A stretch of 64,000 nt of DNA from UBA4416 sp964543545 (GTDB lineage Bacteria > Bacteroidota > Bacteroidia > B-17B0 > Aurantibacillaceae). This document shows positions 49,463 to 57,464 of this stretch, one piece after another. The notes under the pieces were generated by a model. The model was given only the letters and a program-made list of their open reading frames with translations, ran no database searches and was not told where the DNA came from. The stretch spans positions 744,001 to 808,000 of the forward strand of contig CAZIYT010000002.1 of the NCBI GenBank assembly GCA_964543545.1. The letters are read 5' to 3'. How positions within the stretch are numbered: position 1 is the first letter of the stretch; the number at the start of each line of letters is the position of its first letter. Position numbers and translations under genes: made by a program.

Positions 49463-49861
49463 ATGTGGATCTGCCCGAAATGTGAGCGTGAATTAAAGAA
49501 AGAAAACCAATGGCATAATTGTGTCAGGGTGAGTATTGACAGCTTATTCGAAGGGAAGCCGATGGAGCTGGTTGTTTTATTCGACAAGATCCTGGCGGAG
49601 GTAGCGGATTGGGAAAATGTCCTGGTAAGCACCACCCAAAACTGCATCGTCTTTGTTCACCGCCAGACTTTTCTGATCATTAAACCAATGAAGAAGGAGC
49701 TGGATTTAAAATTTTATTCTGAAAAAGAATTGACCGGGAAATTTGTTTTTAAAAGCTCCCCGCATTCTTCCAGGTTCGAAAACCACATCAGGGTTTCCAC
49801 CCCTGACGACCTGACACCAGGCCTCTACAGGCATTTAAAGCATTCCTACGATCTGTTGTAA
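49463..49861 (+). CDS. DUF5655-type protein with N-terminal zinc-ribbon-like motif
   Basis: 132 residues. It begins MWICPKCERELKKENQWHNC: C4-x2-C7 and H18-x-C20, a small metal-binding knuckle. The remainder matches the DUF5655 pattern: SIDSLFEGKPMELVVLFDKIL, TTQNCIVFVHRQTFLIIKP, and a C-terminal SRFENHIRVSTPDDLTPGLYRHLKHSY. Cytoplasmic. It follows the HhH-barrel gene by 22 bp and may be co-transcribed. Function unknown. Confidence 0.85.
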   Translation: MWICPKCERELKKENQWHNCVRVSIDSLFEGKPMELVVLFDKILAEVADWENVLVSTTQNCIVFVHRQTFLIIKPMKKELDLKFYSEKELTGKFVFKSSPHSSRFENHIRVSTPDDLTPGLYRHLKHSYDLL

Positions 49862-50004
49862 ATCAGAGGAAAATCATCATCGCTATCATCCCATCCACCG
49901 GGACAAGGCTTTAGTTAGCTTAGCTACCACGGCATTCATCCCATTTTACAGTTAAAATCAAAAAATATTAAACCAATTATAAACACTTTTAAATTATTAT
50001 CTGA

Positions 50005-50012
50005 TATATTTG
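50005..50012 (+). promoter_or_regulatory. -7 element of the lipoprotein/7TM/kinase operon
   Basis: TATATTTG, a full match; leader about 55 nt before the ATG at 50074. No -33 match. Confidence 0.5.
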
Positions 50013-50073
50013 AGCATCTTATATGAATACCCCGGTACCTTTTTTATTTTACTAATCCATAAAAATTAAAACC

Positions 50074-50589
50074 ATGAAAAAAACCATCCTAGCTGCTGCC
50101 GTTCTGTGCTCTCTCCTGATTGCCCAGGCGTGCAAAACCGAAGTAAAAACAGAAGAGAAAAAAGAGGAAAAAGCCGTTCCGGTTACCCGGCTCCTGACAT
50201 CCTCCTACCAGGTTCCTTTAGCTGTTGCACAGGCAAATATCCAGCATTACACTGAAAAGTGCGGCGAAGTATTAGGTATTGTGCCGATCAAAGCGTATAC
50301 GATCCATGCAGAAGATTTAATGGAGGTTCTTGGCATCCCGGATACTTTAGCCTGTAAATACAGTCACGTGCGTGCTTACCTGGGCCTGGATACACTCAAC
50401 CAGTTTAAATTATACCTGACACCTGTAGAAGGGGCAAACCTGAGTGCTGTGCCAAAAATAGCCGGAACGGATGTAATCCTGAAAAATGCAGAAGGCGCAC
50501 AATATGTTCTTGATCTGAACGCTCCATGCCCGGCAACCTGCGACCTTACAAGTCCTTTATACTACGATAATATCAGCAAGAAAAAATAA
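50074..50589 (+). CDS. Lipoprotein at head of signalling operon
   Basis: 171 residues. Lipobox LLIAQAC with C20, followed by KTEVKTEEKKEEK, a charged stretch that in Bacteroidota can act as a surface-export signal, so surface exposure is possible. The mature domain (VPLAVAQANIQHYTEKCGEV ... YLGLDTLNQFKLYLTPVEG) is unassigned and has several cysteines (C63, C94, C150 and C154 region) including CPATC near the end. Its stop is immediately followed by the start of the 7TM protein. Likely the extracytoplasmic component of the same system. Confidence 0.85.
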   Translation: MKKTILAAAVLCSLLIAQACKTEVKTEEKKEEKAVPVTRLLTSSYQVPLAVAQANIQHYTEKCGEVLGIVPIKAYTIHAEDLMEVLGIPDTLACKYSHVRAYLGLDTLNQFKLYLTPVEGANLSAVPKIAGTDVILKNAEGAQYVLDLNAPCPATCDLTSPLYYDNISKKK

Positions 50590-51243
50590 ATGGGCGACCT
50601 CTCGAAATATATTATTATTATTTCGCATGTGCCGATTCTCATAACAAGCTGTTATGCATTAATTACATTCAGGAAGCAGCAGAACACGCTTAAAGTGTTC
50701 TCCTGCTTCCTTTTTTTATCTTACCTGGTCCAGTTTGCATCCCTGTTATTTTGGTTCAACCGGATGAATAACATGCCCTTGCTACACGCCTACGTTGGCA
50801 TTGGTTTTATGATGCTGGCCATGTTCTATAAAAAAGTACTGGAAGGCTTTATCAGCGGGGCGGTGATCTACTCTGTTGCTATTGGCTTTTTTATTCTCAC
50901 GCTTCTCAACTCCCTGTTTCTACAATCGGTTTTCTCTTTCAACTCATACGCCTTAACACTCGAGTCGGTATTGCTGATTATTTTTTCATTGACCACCTAT
51001 ATTCTCTTATTGGATAAAACCGTCAAGGAAAAACGAAAGTCACTGGTCTCCAGCATCAACTGGATCAACTCGGGAATCTTTATCTATTACGTTTCCAACC
51101 TGCTCATTTTCTACTTCAGTGGTTATTTCAGCAGGTATTTTTCTTTAGAGTTTAACCGTTACACCTGGGTAGTACACTCGTTCTTTTCTGTGGTGATGTA
51201 CACTTTTTTCTTTATTGGATTATGGAGACGAGCGAAGAATTAA
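50590..51243 (+). CDS. Seven-helix membrane protein, putative sensor partner
   Basis: 217 residues with seven predicted membrane helices (about 7-27, 36-55, 63-80, 88-113, 118-141, 158-177, 190-212), short loops and a basic C-terminus RRAKN. It has no known domain. The start codon directly follows the lipoprotein stop, and its last 22 bp overlap the histidine-kinase gene. The kinase lacks its own sensor domain, so this protein probably provides the membrane sensor part, as a split version of a 7TM-linked kinase (inference). Confidence 0.85.
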   Translation: MGDLSKYIIIISHVPILITSCYALITFRKQQNTLKVFSCFLFLSYLVQFASLLFWFNRMNNMPLLHAYVGIGFMMLAMFYKKVLEGFISGAVIYSVAIGFFILTLLNSLFLQSVFSFNSYALTLESVLLIIFSLTTYILLLDKTVKEKRKSLVSSINWINSGIFIYYVSNLLIFYFSGYFSRYFSLEFNRYTWVVHSFFSVVMYTFFFIGLWRRAKN

Positions 51244-52025
51244 ATTTTCTGGCAACCCTGCTGCCCCTGGTAGGCATTTTGTTTATCATTGCGATGGGCG
51301 TGGTATTACTGATGCAGCAGTTCCGGAAAAACCTGTACCGCCAGAAGCTGGCCCAGGAAGAGCTGATCACCATCCACCAGCAGGAGCTACTGCGGTCGAG
51401 CATCCAGGTTCAGGAGGATGAACGGAAACGCATTGCCACCGACATCCACGATGAGCTGGGAGCCACCCTGTCGATTGCCCGCATGCATTTAATGGCCCTG
51501 GAAACCCAAAGCAAAAACAATTCGGAGGAGAATGCCGCAGCCTTCCATAACATCAGGTCCCTTATTGAAACCTCTATGACCTCCGTTCGTAGAATCAGCC
51601 ATGAGCTGATGCCGCAAAAACTGCAGATGTTTGGCCTGCCGGAAACCCTGCAGAGCATTGTGAAAACGGTGAACAGCTCCAACAACATTCATATCCTGAT
51701 CAAATGCGATGATGAAGTCGATGATCTCACCTGGGCAGTGAAGCTGGGCCTGTACAGGATCAGCCTGGAACTGATCAATAACACGATAAAGCACGCACAG
51801 GCCAAAGAAATTTGTTTAGACATTCATTACAAAAATAACGAGCTGACATTTTTTTACACGGATGATGGCATCGGCTTATCTGAAAACTTTGAAAAATTTG
51901 GCCTGGGCCAGAAGAGCATTGAAGCCCGGGCAATGTCCATTGGAGGAACCTTAAAAGTCGGAAATAAAAAAACCGGAGGATTTTATGCTCAAATCACCAT
52001 CTCCGGCATTCAGGACGCAACCTAA
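51222..52025 (+). CDS. NarL-type histidine kinase without sensor domain
   Basis: 267 residues. One N-terminal membrane helix (10-31), a coiled coil (35-65) and the HisKA_3 dimerisation domain with H76 in RKRIATDIHDELGATLS. The HATPase domain has the N-box SLELINNTIKHAQA, the D-G-I-G box DDGIGL and G-box GLGQKSIEARA. No PAS, periplasmic or 7TM domain is fused; the sensory input probably comes from the overlapping 7TM gene. Partner of the NarL-type regulator that starts 22 bp after it. Confidence 0.93.
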   Translation: METSEELNFLATLLPLVGILFIIAMGVVLLMQQFRKNLYRQKLAQEELITIHQQELLRSSIQVQEDERKRIATDIHDELGATLSIARMHLMALETQSKNNSEENAAAFHNIRSLIETSMTSVRRISHELMPQKLQMFGLPETLQSIVKTVNSSNNIHILIKCDDEVDDLTWAVKLGLYRISLELINNTIKHAQAKEICLDIHYKNNELTFFYTDDGIGLSENFEKFGLGQKSIEARAMSIGGTLKVGNKKTGGFYAQITISGIQDAT

Positions 52026-52047
52026 AATTCACTATATTAGCAGTCAG

Positions 52048-52794
52048 ATGGAAGAGAACACTCAAGATACAACCAGTGGACAGGATACGCACCTGAATTC
52101 TGAAGGTGTAAGCGCGACTCACGACCAGATCAAAATAGGACTGGTTGAAGATCAGTTTTTATTCCGACAGGGAATAAAAGCGATTCTTTCCTCATGGACA
52201 GACCTCGATGTGATGTTTGAATCTACCGATGGTTATTCTGTTATTCAAAAGCTCAGGGAATGTAGCGTCCTGCCGGATGTGATGCTGATAGATATGTCGC
52301 TGCCACCGGATGGAAAAAAAGAATACAGCGGGCTCGACCTGACCAATGCGCTGAAAGATGCCTTCCCCAACATTAAGATCATTATCCTTTCGGTGTATGA
52401 TGACAATCACTTCATTGCCAAAATGATCAAGACCGGTGCCCATGGCTACCTGGTAAAGGACAGCAATCCCCAGGAAGTGTATGAGGCCATTGTTGCAGTG
52501 CATACACGCGGCATCTATATCAACGAAAGAACCCTGCTTGCCATTCAGAACAATACCCATAAAAAAAATACGGCAAAATCGATGGGCAATAGCGTCCATG
52601 ACATTGTACTGACCAGGCGCGAAGAGGAGATCCTGATCCTCATCTGCAAACAAAAAACAACGGATGAAATTGCCGCAGAGTTATTTATCAGCCCTAAAAC
52701 GGTAAACGGCCACCGCAACAACCTGCTTCAAAAAACGGGATCGCGCAATGTGGCCGGCCTGGTAACCTACGCGCTCAGCCGCCAGCAATTCTGA
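52048..52794 (+). CDS. NarL/LuxR-family response regulator
   Basis: 248 residues from the ATG at 52048; an earlier in-frame ATG at 51985 lies inside the kinase gene. An N-terminal polar extension (EENTQDTTSGQDTHLN), then the receiver (about 28-150; E34/D35, phosphoacceptor D82 in VMLIDMSLP, K134-region LVKDSN), and a LuxR-type HTH (about 185-245; LTRREEEILILICKQKTTDEI, FISPKTVNGHRNNLL). Output of the preceding kinase. Targets unknown; a G-type repeat array follows. Confidence 0.94.
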   Translation: MEENTQDTTSGQDTHLNSEGVSATHDQIKIGLVEDQFLFRQGIKAILSSWTDLDVMFESTDGYSVIQKLRECSVLPDVMLIDMSLPPDGKKEYSGLDLTNALKDAFPNIKIIILSVYDDNHFIAKMIKTGAHGYLVKDSNPQEVYEAIVAVHTRGIYINERTLLAIQNNTHKKNTAKSMGNSVHDIVLTRREEEILILICKQKTTDEIAAELFISPKTVNGHRNNLLQKTGSRNVAGLVTYALSRQQF

Positions 52795-52870
52795 TTACCG
52801 GGCTGCGTCAGGAACTGTGGTAAAAAGCAAATATATTAACTGGTTATCTTCACGTTTATAATGGTTTATA

Positions 52871-52931
52871 GGGCGTGCCCTGCGGGCCAGGCTTTCCGTT
52901 CCTCCCGATAGATATCGGGACCTTCACGCGG
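52871..52931 (+). repeat. GGGCG-type structured intergenic repeat, copy G4 (short)
   Basis: GGGCGTGCCC, TGCGGGCC, AGGCTTTCCG, then a perfect 8-bp hairpin TCCCGATA-GA-TATCGGGA, then CCTTCACGCGG. A shorter, directly oriented relative facing copy G3. Confidence 0.65.
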
Positions 52932-52974
52932 ATTTAACTCCGAATTCCAGATATACATTCATTGAGAGATTATT

Positions 52975-53076
52975 GCGCCAGGGATGCAAAGGGTTTAGTT
53001 CCTTTCCTGTCCCGACGCGTCGGGACAGGAAAGAACCGCAGCGAATGCGGAGCCCGACGCAGCCCGCCCGGGTGCC
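52975..53076 (-). repeat. GGGCG-type structured intergenic repeat, copy G3
   Basis: On the minus strand it reads GGCACCCGGGCGGGC, GGGCTCCGCATTCGCTGCGG, a long palindrome, GAACTAAACCCTTTG and ATCCCTGGCGC. The flanks agree with G2; the hairpin is instead a perfect 32-bp palindrome (53002-53033). It forms a head-to-head pair with G4. The rest of the 462-bp gap (52795-53256) holds only the -7 box of the next gene. Confidence 0.75.
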
Positions 53077-53211
53077 AATAAAATTATCCAAACAATTATG
53101 TGATGTACTGATATCATTTATAACTATAACGTCTCTCCTTATCCCCACTTTAATTGTACAAAAAACAGGGAGTATTCGCCTTTTTCTTAAACAAATTCCC
53201 GAAATGATGGT

Positions 53212-53219
53212 TACATTTG
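53212..53219 (+). promoter_or_regulatory. -7 element of the bacilliredoxin gene
   Basis: TACATTTG, a full match, 37 bp before the ATG at 53257. Confidence 0.5.
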
Positions 53220-53256
53220 TGTTATAAAACCATTTAACTCTTTAAATTAAAACGAT

Positions 53257-53667
53257 ATGTATCCAGAGGCATTAGTAAAACCTATGAAAAATGAGCTGAC
53301 TTCCGTTGGCTTTGAAGACCTGACTACCCCTGAGAGCGTTGAAAACGCCCTGAAACAGGAAGGTACTGTATTGGTAGTTGTAAATTCGGTATGTGGCTGT
53401 GCAGCCGGCGCCGCACGTCCGGGCGTGAAACAAAGCCTTGATAACGCTAAAAAGCCAACCCACTTAACCACTGTATTTGCCGGTTTTGATTCGGACGCGG
53501 TAAACCAGGCCCGCAAGCATTTTGCGCCTTATCCACCGTCTTCACCGGCTATTGCCCTGTTCAAAAACGGGGAGTTGGTGCATTTTGTAGAGCGTCATAA
53601 CATTGAAGGCCGGAATGCAGCCATGATTGCCGAGCACCTGAAAATGGTATACGATGAGTTCTGCTAA
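53257..53667 (+). CDS. BrxA/BrxB-type bacilliredoxin
   Basis: Thiol-disulfide protein of 136 residues, thioredoxin-like fold. The family's unusual C46-G-C48 active site is present in VVNSVCGCAAGAARPG, with APYPPSSPAIALFKNGELVHFVERHNIEGR after it. In Firmicutes these proteins remove bacillithiol from proteins; several Bacteroidota also make bacillithiol, and no bsh gene is in the window. Own promoter and terminator, so a single-gene unit. Confidence 0.93.
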   Translation: MYPEALVKPMKNELTSVGFEDLTTPESVENALKQEGTVLVVVNSVCGCAAGAARPGVKQSLDNAKKPTHLTTVFAGFDSDAVNQARKHFAPYPPSSPAIALFKNGELVHFVERHNIEGRNAAMIAEHLKMVYDEFC

Positions 53668-53707
53668 TTGCGAACAATCCGTATTTCAAAAGTCTTAAAC
53701 AAAGAAG

Positions 53708-53731
53708 AAGCCCCTAACGGGGCTTTTTTTA
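53708..53731 (+). terminator. Rho-independent terminator
   Basis: AAGCCCC (53708-53714), loop TAAC, GGGGCTT (53719-53725), then TTTTT. Confidence 0.88.
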
Positions 53732-53741
53732 TTTTTAGATC

Positions 53742-54758
53742 ATGCAAATCTCTTCACATATTTCGCTGAAGCCTTTTAATACCTTTGGCATTGAGGCGTC
53801 GGCAAAGCTATTTACCGTGGTGCGCTCAACGCCCGATGTACAGGAGCTTCTGCAACATCCCGACTATAAAAACAACCCGCATTTTATCCTGGGTGGCGGC
53901 AGCAATATACTACTGACTCAAAACCTGGATGCCCTGGTCATTAAAAATGAGCTGAAAGGCATTGAAATTATTAAGGAAACAGAAGACGATGCTTTGGTGA
54001 AATGCGCCGCCGGTGAAGTGTGGCACGATTTCGTGCTCTATTGCATCGACAAGGGATTTGCTGGCATCGAAAACCTGTCGCTTATTCCCGGGAATACGGG
54101 AGCGAGCCCGATGCAGAACATCGGTGCTTACGGTGTAGAGATCAAAGATACCTTTCATGAGCTGGAAGCCATCGACCTGAAAACAGGAGAGATAATTACC
54201 TTTTCGAAAACAGATTGCGAATTTGGCTACAGGGAAAGCGTCTTTAAACGGAAGTACAAAGACCGCTTTATGATTTTGTCGGTAAGCTTCCGCCTTTCCA
54301 AAAAACCAGTCTTCCATACCGAATACGGCGCTATCAAACAGGAGCTTGATAAGATGGGCATTTCGGAATTATCCATCAAAGCCATTTCCCAGGCAGTGAT
54401 CAATATCCGCAGCAGCAAACTCCCCGACCCAAAGAAAATAGGAAACTCCGGCAGCTTCTTCAAGAACCCGGAAGTGACAGCAGAAACCCATCGGCGCTTA
54501 TTACTGGAATTTCCTTCCCTGGTGGCCTACCCGCTCGACAACGGCAACTATAAGCTGGCAGCAGGTTGGCTCATTGAACAAAGCGGCCTCAAAGGCTACC
54601 GCAGCGGCGATGCCGGCGTACATACCTTACAGGCTTTGGTGCTGGTAAACTACGGGCATGCGAGTGGGAAAGAGATCTACGACCTTTCCTCGAAAGTGCT
54701 GGAAACCGTTGATCAAAAATTCGGCGTGATGCTGGAACGCGAAGTGAATATCATCTAG
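53742..54758 (+). CDS. murB: UDP-N-acetylmuramate dehydrogenase
   Basis: Reduces UDP-GlcNAc-enolpyruvate to UDP-MurNAc in peptidoglycan synthesis, using FAD and NADPH. 338 residues, type I as in E. coli: FAD loop GGGSNILL (51-58), the IPGNTGASPMQNIGAYG segment, YRES (163-166) and catalytic Ser S238 in GNSGSFFKNP. It starts 11 bp after the terminator of brxA, so its promoter must overlap that region. Confidence 0.96.
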   Translation: MQISSHISLKPFNTFGIEASAKLFTVVRSTPDVQELLQHPDYKNNPHFILGGGSNILLTQNLDALVIKNELKGIEIIKETEDDALVKCAAGEVWHDFVLYCIDKGFAGIENLSLIPGNTGASPMQNIGAYGVEIKDTFHELEAIDLKTGEIITFSKTDCEFGYRESVFKRKYKDRFMILSVSFRLSKKPVFHTEYGAIKQELDKMGISELSIKAISQAVINIRSSKLPDPKKIGNSGSFFKNPEVTAETHRRLLLEFPSLVAYPLDNGNYKLAAGWLIEQSGLKGYRSGDAGVHTLQALVLVNYGHASGKEIYDLSSKVLETVDQKFGVMLEREVNII

Positions 54759-54826
54759 CATCTGAAGCTTACAAGGAATTCATGTTTTAAGATTGCCGCT
54801 TAGCTGCACTGAAATTTTTAGCGTCG

Positions 54827-55429
54827 CTATAGAAGCTTCTCTTTGAACCTCGATTTTATGACATGCGCCGTCTGCCTTTTGGTAATGATCGTATAATAAA
54901 ACTCCTCAGTCCTTTCATTAAAATACCGCCTGTACAGATAGCTTTCTTCGGGATTCAGGTCATTCGTGATCTGGTAGGTCTCTTTAAAGTGCGCCAGGTC
55001 TTTTTCTGTTTTTTCACCGGTTAATCCCAGCGATTCAAGAAACTCCAAAAATGAAACGTTATTAGTTTTCGGGATGGTGATATCGAAACAGACCGGTTCT
55101 GTAATAAAAGGAGAGGCTTTCGTGGCGATGAATGTACGCCTGAAAGGGAAATGACCACCCAGCTCAATATACGACAAGACAATCCTGTTTTTATCGTCTC
55201 TGTATATATCGCAGCCGTTATAGGGATAGAAGCCCAGGGCATAGCTCTGCCAGGGCTTATACATCGCCATGCCACAACCGATCACCTCGTCGGTGAGTGT
55301 GCCTAAAAACGTCCACTTGCTTATTTCCTCCGCGCCCGGATTGAGGTTTTCCTCGTAGGTATTCTGTTTATTCTCTTCCGGGAACTGTTCCAGAAAGGAG
55401 AGAAGTGTCTTGTAATTAATCGGTTCCAT
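54827..55429 (-). CDS. Hypothetical protein
   Basis: 200 residues from the ATG at 55429 (one at 55483 would add 18 residues without character). Soluble, mixed alpha/beta: FLEQFPEENKQNTYEENL, AMYKPWQSYALGFYPYNGCD, KNRIVLSYIELGGHFPFRRT and a charged C-terminal helix/tail (KRQTAHVIKSRFKEKLL). I do not recognise the family. It stands alone between murB (convergent) and rplS, without a visible promoter. Confidence 0.7.
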   Translation of the reverse strand: MEPINYKTLLSFLEQFPEENKQNTYEENLNPGAEEISKWTFLGTLTDEVIGCGMAMYKPWQSYALGFYPYNGCDIYRDDKNRIVLSYIELGGHFPFRRTFIATKASPFITEPVCFDITIPKTNNVSFLEFLESLGLTGEKTEKDLAHFKETYQITNDLNPEESYLYRRYFNERTEEFYYTIITKRQTAHVIKSRFKEKLL

Positions 55430-55633
55430 CAAAATCCATAGCTTTTCTATTTTTAAGGTCCCTGCCCGATTGATTGTCGCCACGGATTATAACCCAATAG
55501 CTACCAAATCCGCGACAGCGTGCAATCTTGCCGGTTTTCCGGGAAATATTCTATCGCTTTGAAACAACATTTATAAAGCATCTAAACAATAGTCAATACT
55601 CCTTCATACAGGCTCCAGGCAATTCTTATAAAT

Positions 55634-55663
55634 AAAAAAGCCTCCCGGAAGGAAGGCTTTTTT
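55634..55663 (-). terminator. Terminator of rplS (bidirectional)
   Basis: AAAAAAGCCT (55634-55643) pairs with AGGCTTTTTT (55654-55663); A- and T-rich on both sides, so it works in either direction and stops rplS on the minus strand. Confidence 0.85.
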
Positions 55664-55680
55664 GTATATAGTCGTTAGAA

Positions 55681-56043
55681 TTATTTTTTGCTGGTAGTCA
55701 GTTTCTCGCGGATACGTGCCGCTTTTCCTGTACGTGTACGGATATAGTACAGTTTCGCTCTGCGAACGATACCTACTTTGTTCAACTCGATTTTGTCGAT
55801 GAAAGGAGATGCTACCGGGAAGATACGCTCTACACCTACTCCATTGGAAATTTTACGAACTGTGAAAGAAGCTGTCGCAGGCTCGTTTTTACGTTGGATC
55901 ACAACGCCTGAAAACTGCTGGATACGCTCTTTGTCACCCTCTTTAATTTTGTAGTGTACGGTAATGGTATCACCAGCTTTGAATTTTGGGTGAGAAACCT
56001 CCGGAGTCAATTGTTTTTTTACGTAATCTAATAATAAACTCAT
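55681..56043 (-). CDS. rplS: 50S ribosomal protein L19
   Basis: 120 residues; contacts 16S/23S rRNA at the subunit interface. Typical sequence: FKAGDTITVHYKIKEGDKERIQQFSGVVI, GVGVERIFPVASPFIDKIEL, VRRAKLYYIRTRTGKAARI. Monocistronic, with its own promoter and terminator rather than the rpsP-rimM-trmD-rplS operon known from other bacteria. The roughly 65-nt leader contains a possible CTGG...CCAG hairpin, where L19 autoregulation could act (inference). Confidence 0.98.
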   Translation of the reverse strand: MSLLLDYVKKQLTPEVSHPKFKAGDTITVHYKIKEGDKERIQQFSGVVIQRKNEPATASFTVRKISNGVGVERIFPVASPFIDKIELNKVGIVRRAKLYYIRTRTGKAARIREKLTTSKK

Positions 56044-56114
56044 GTTTTTTATTTTAAAATTTTACATTCCTGGCATTCGCTGCACCGTGCAACCAGAGGC
56101 TAAAAATTGGACTG

Positions 56115-56145
56115 CAAAGATAGGGATTCTTTATTGATCTGCAAA
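56115..56145 (-). promoter_or_regulatory. Promoter of rplS
   Basis: Minus strand TTTG (56145-56142), 19 bp, TATCTTTG (56122-56115): both elements perfect. Confidence 0.75.
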
Positions 56146-56193
56146 AATAAAAGCATAAATCCTCATTTTTCAGTCAGATCATAGCGGCAAAGC

Positions 56194-57033
56194 CTAGAAC
56201 ATGAAGCCAATCGTCATGGTAGCCTGCGCTGTAAAGAAGTGATGCCGGGCCTTTCCGTTGCCTTTACCAAGCACCAGGCAGGTGGTATAATCGGCAAAAG
56301 AGCCTTTTCCCATAAATTCAAACACGCCGTATTTCAGGAACTCGGCCCTGACGCCGCCTTCCACCCCTACGATCCAGCCGGCCACATGCCAGTTGTTGTT
56401 GAGCCTTGTCCCGAAAATCGTGACATCCGTCCTCGGGAATACAATCCCTGCGCCCGGCTTGGCTACCAGGCCTACATTCAGGTATTTGGAAGGATTATAT
56501 ATTTTCCAGCGCTTCAGGAAGTTGATCATCCAGAAATTGGCCCCGTCCGTATGCTCGAAGTGTACAAAGTTCGCAGGATCCAGGATCGTGTCCTTATCCA
56601 CATATTCCCCGTTGAAATCGCCCTTCACGTGTACCTTCTGATAATCGTCCACCACATATTTCGTGTGGTCGTAATTGATCTCGATCCCGAAATCTTTTTT
56701 ATTATTAAAATAATAACCGCCCCTTACCACAAATTGCGGAATGGTGATGTTGATGATATCGGGGATCTGGTCGAAATCAGGCCTGTCGTGCGCTTTGGCA
56801 TCATAGATCGTGAAATCGTAGTTATGGTAACGGCCCGTTTCCGGGTAATAGGTATTGGACCGGTTTACGAAATGAATGGTGCTTTTGCTGTATGCCGCCC
56901 GCGTATAGCCGAACATCGCATAGAAGTTACCTTTCAGTTTTTTGGAAGACAGAGTCGCTGTAGGAACAGTTGTAGTTTGTGCCAGAAGCGATAAGTTCCA
57001 GATAAGAGTACAAGCAAGAAGGATATGGCGCAT
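56194..57033 (-). CDS. Outer-membrane beta-barrel protein
   Basis: 279 residues from the ATG at 57033, 2 bp after the tsaE stop; an earlier ATG overlaps tsaE. Signal peptide MRHILLACTLIWNLSLLAQ. The mature protein has alternating strands (GNFYAMFGYTRAAYS, FVVRGGYYFNNKKDFGIEINYDH, KYLNVGLVAKPGAGIVFP, VGVEGGVRAEFLKYGVFEF) and ends in ATMTIGFMF, an aromatic-terminated final strand of barrel proteins. Function unknown; it lies in an operon with tsaE and the WG-repeat gene. Confidence 0.83.
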   Translation of the reverse strand: MRHILLACTLIWNLSLLAQTTTVPTATLSSKKLKGNFYAMFGYTRAAYSKSTIHFVNRSNTYYPETGRYHNYDFTIYDAKAHDRPDFDQIPDIINITIPQFVVRGGYYFNNKKDFGIEINYDHTKYVVDDYQKVHVKGDFNGEYVDKDTILDPANFVHFEHTDGANFWMINFLKRWKIYNPSKYLNVGLVAKPGAGIVFPRTDVTIFGTRLNNNWHVAGWIVGVEGGVRAEFLKYGVFEFMGKGSFADYTTCLVLGKGNGKARHHFFTAQATMTIGFMF

Positions 57034-57035
57034 GA

Positions 57036-57464
57036 TTATCCCGGGATAAGTTGGGCGCAAAGATAACGAATATTTCCATTGAGCTCTATGTTAACTTTTA
57101 CATGAGATCCGATCAATGGGACGGCCAGCTCCGGCCATTCGATGAAAAGGTAATTACCGCTTGCCAGGTATTCCTCAAAACCAATATCCATGAGCTCCGG
57201 CGTGCTTTTGAGCCTGTACAGGTCGAAGTGATAGATGCGCTGATGATTCCCTGTGGCATACTCATTTACCACCGAATACGTCGGGCTGCTCATCGTATCT
57301 GTTACGCCCAGCCGGGCACACAGCGCTTTGATAAAGGTCGTTTTCCCGGCTCCCATAGGCGCTTCGAAAAGGAACACCCTCTCCGGCCCTGCAAAGGCAA
57401 TGAGCCCGGCAGCAGCAGCGGCATGCATCTCTGGTTTAGAAATATCAATCCGTAAGTCCATCAT
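57036..57464 (-). CDS. tsaE: tRNA t6A biosynthesis ATPase TsaE
   Basis: P-loop ATPase of the TsaBDE complex that makes N6-threonylcarbamoyl-A37. 142 residues from the ATG at 57464, which overlaps the upstream stop (ATGA); an upstream ATG at 57491 lies inside that gene. Walker A MGAGKTT around 37-43, the SSPTYSVVNEY segment and the YHFDLYRL and YLFIEWPE motifs are all typical. The coupled start suggests translation follows the WG-repeat gene. Confidence 0.94.
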   Translation of the reverse strand: MMDLRIDISKPEMHAAAAAGLIAFAGPERVFLFEAPMGAGKTTFIKALCARLGVTDTMSSPTYSVVNEYATGNHQRIYHFDLYRLKSTPELMDIGFEEYLASGNYLFIEWPELAVPLIGSHVKVNIELNGNIRYLCAQLIPG

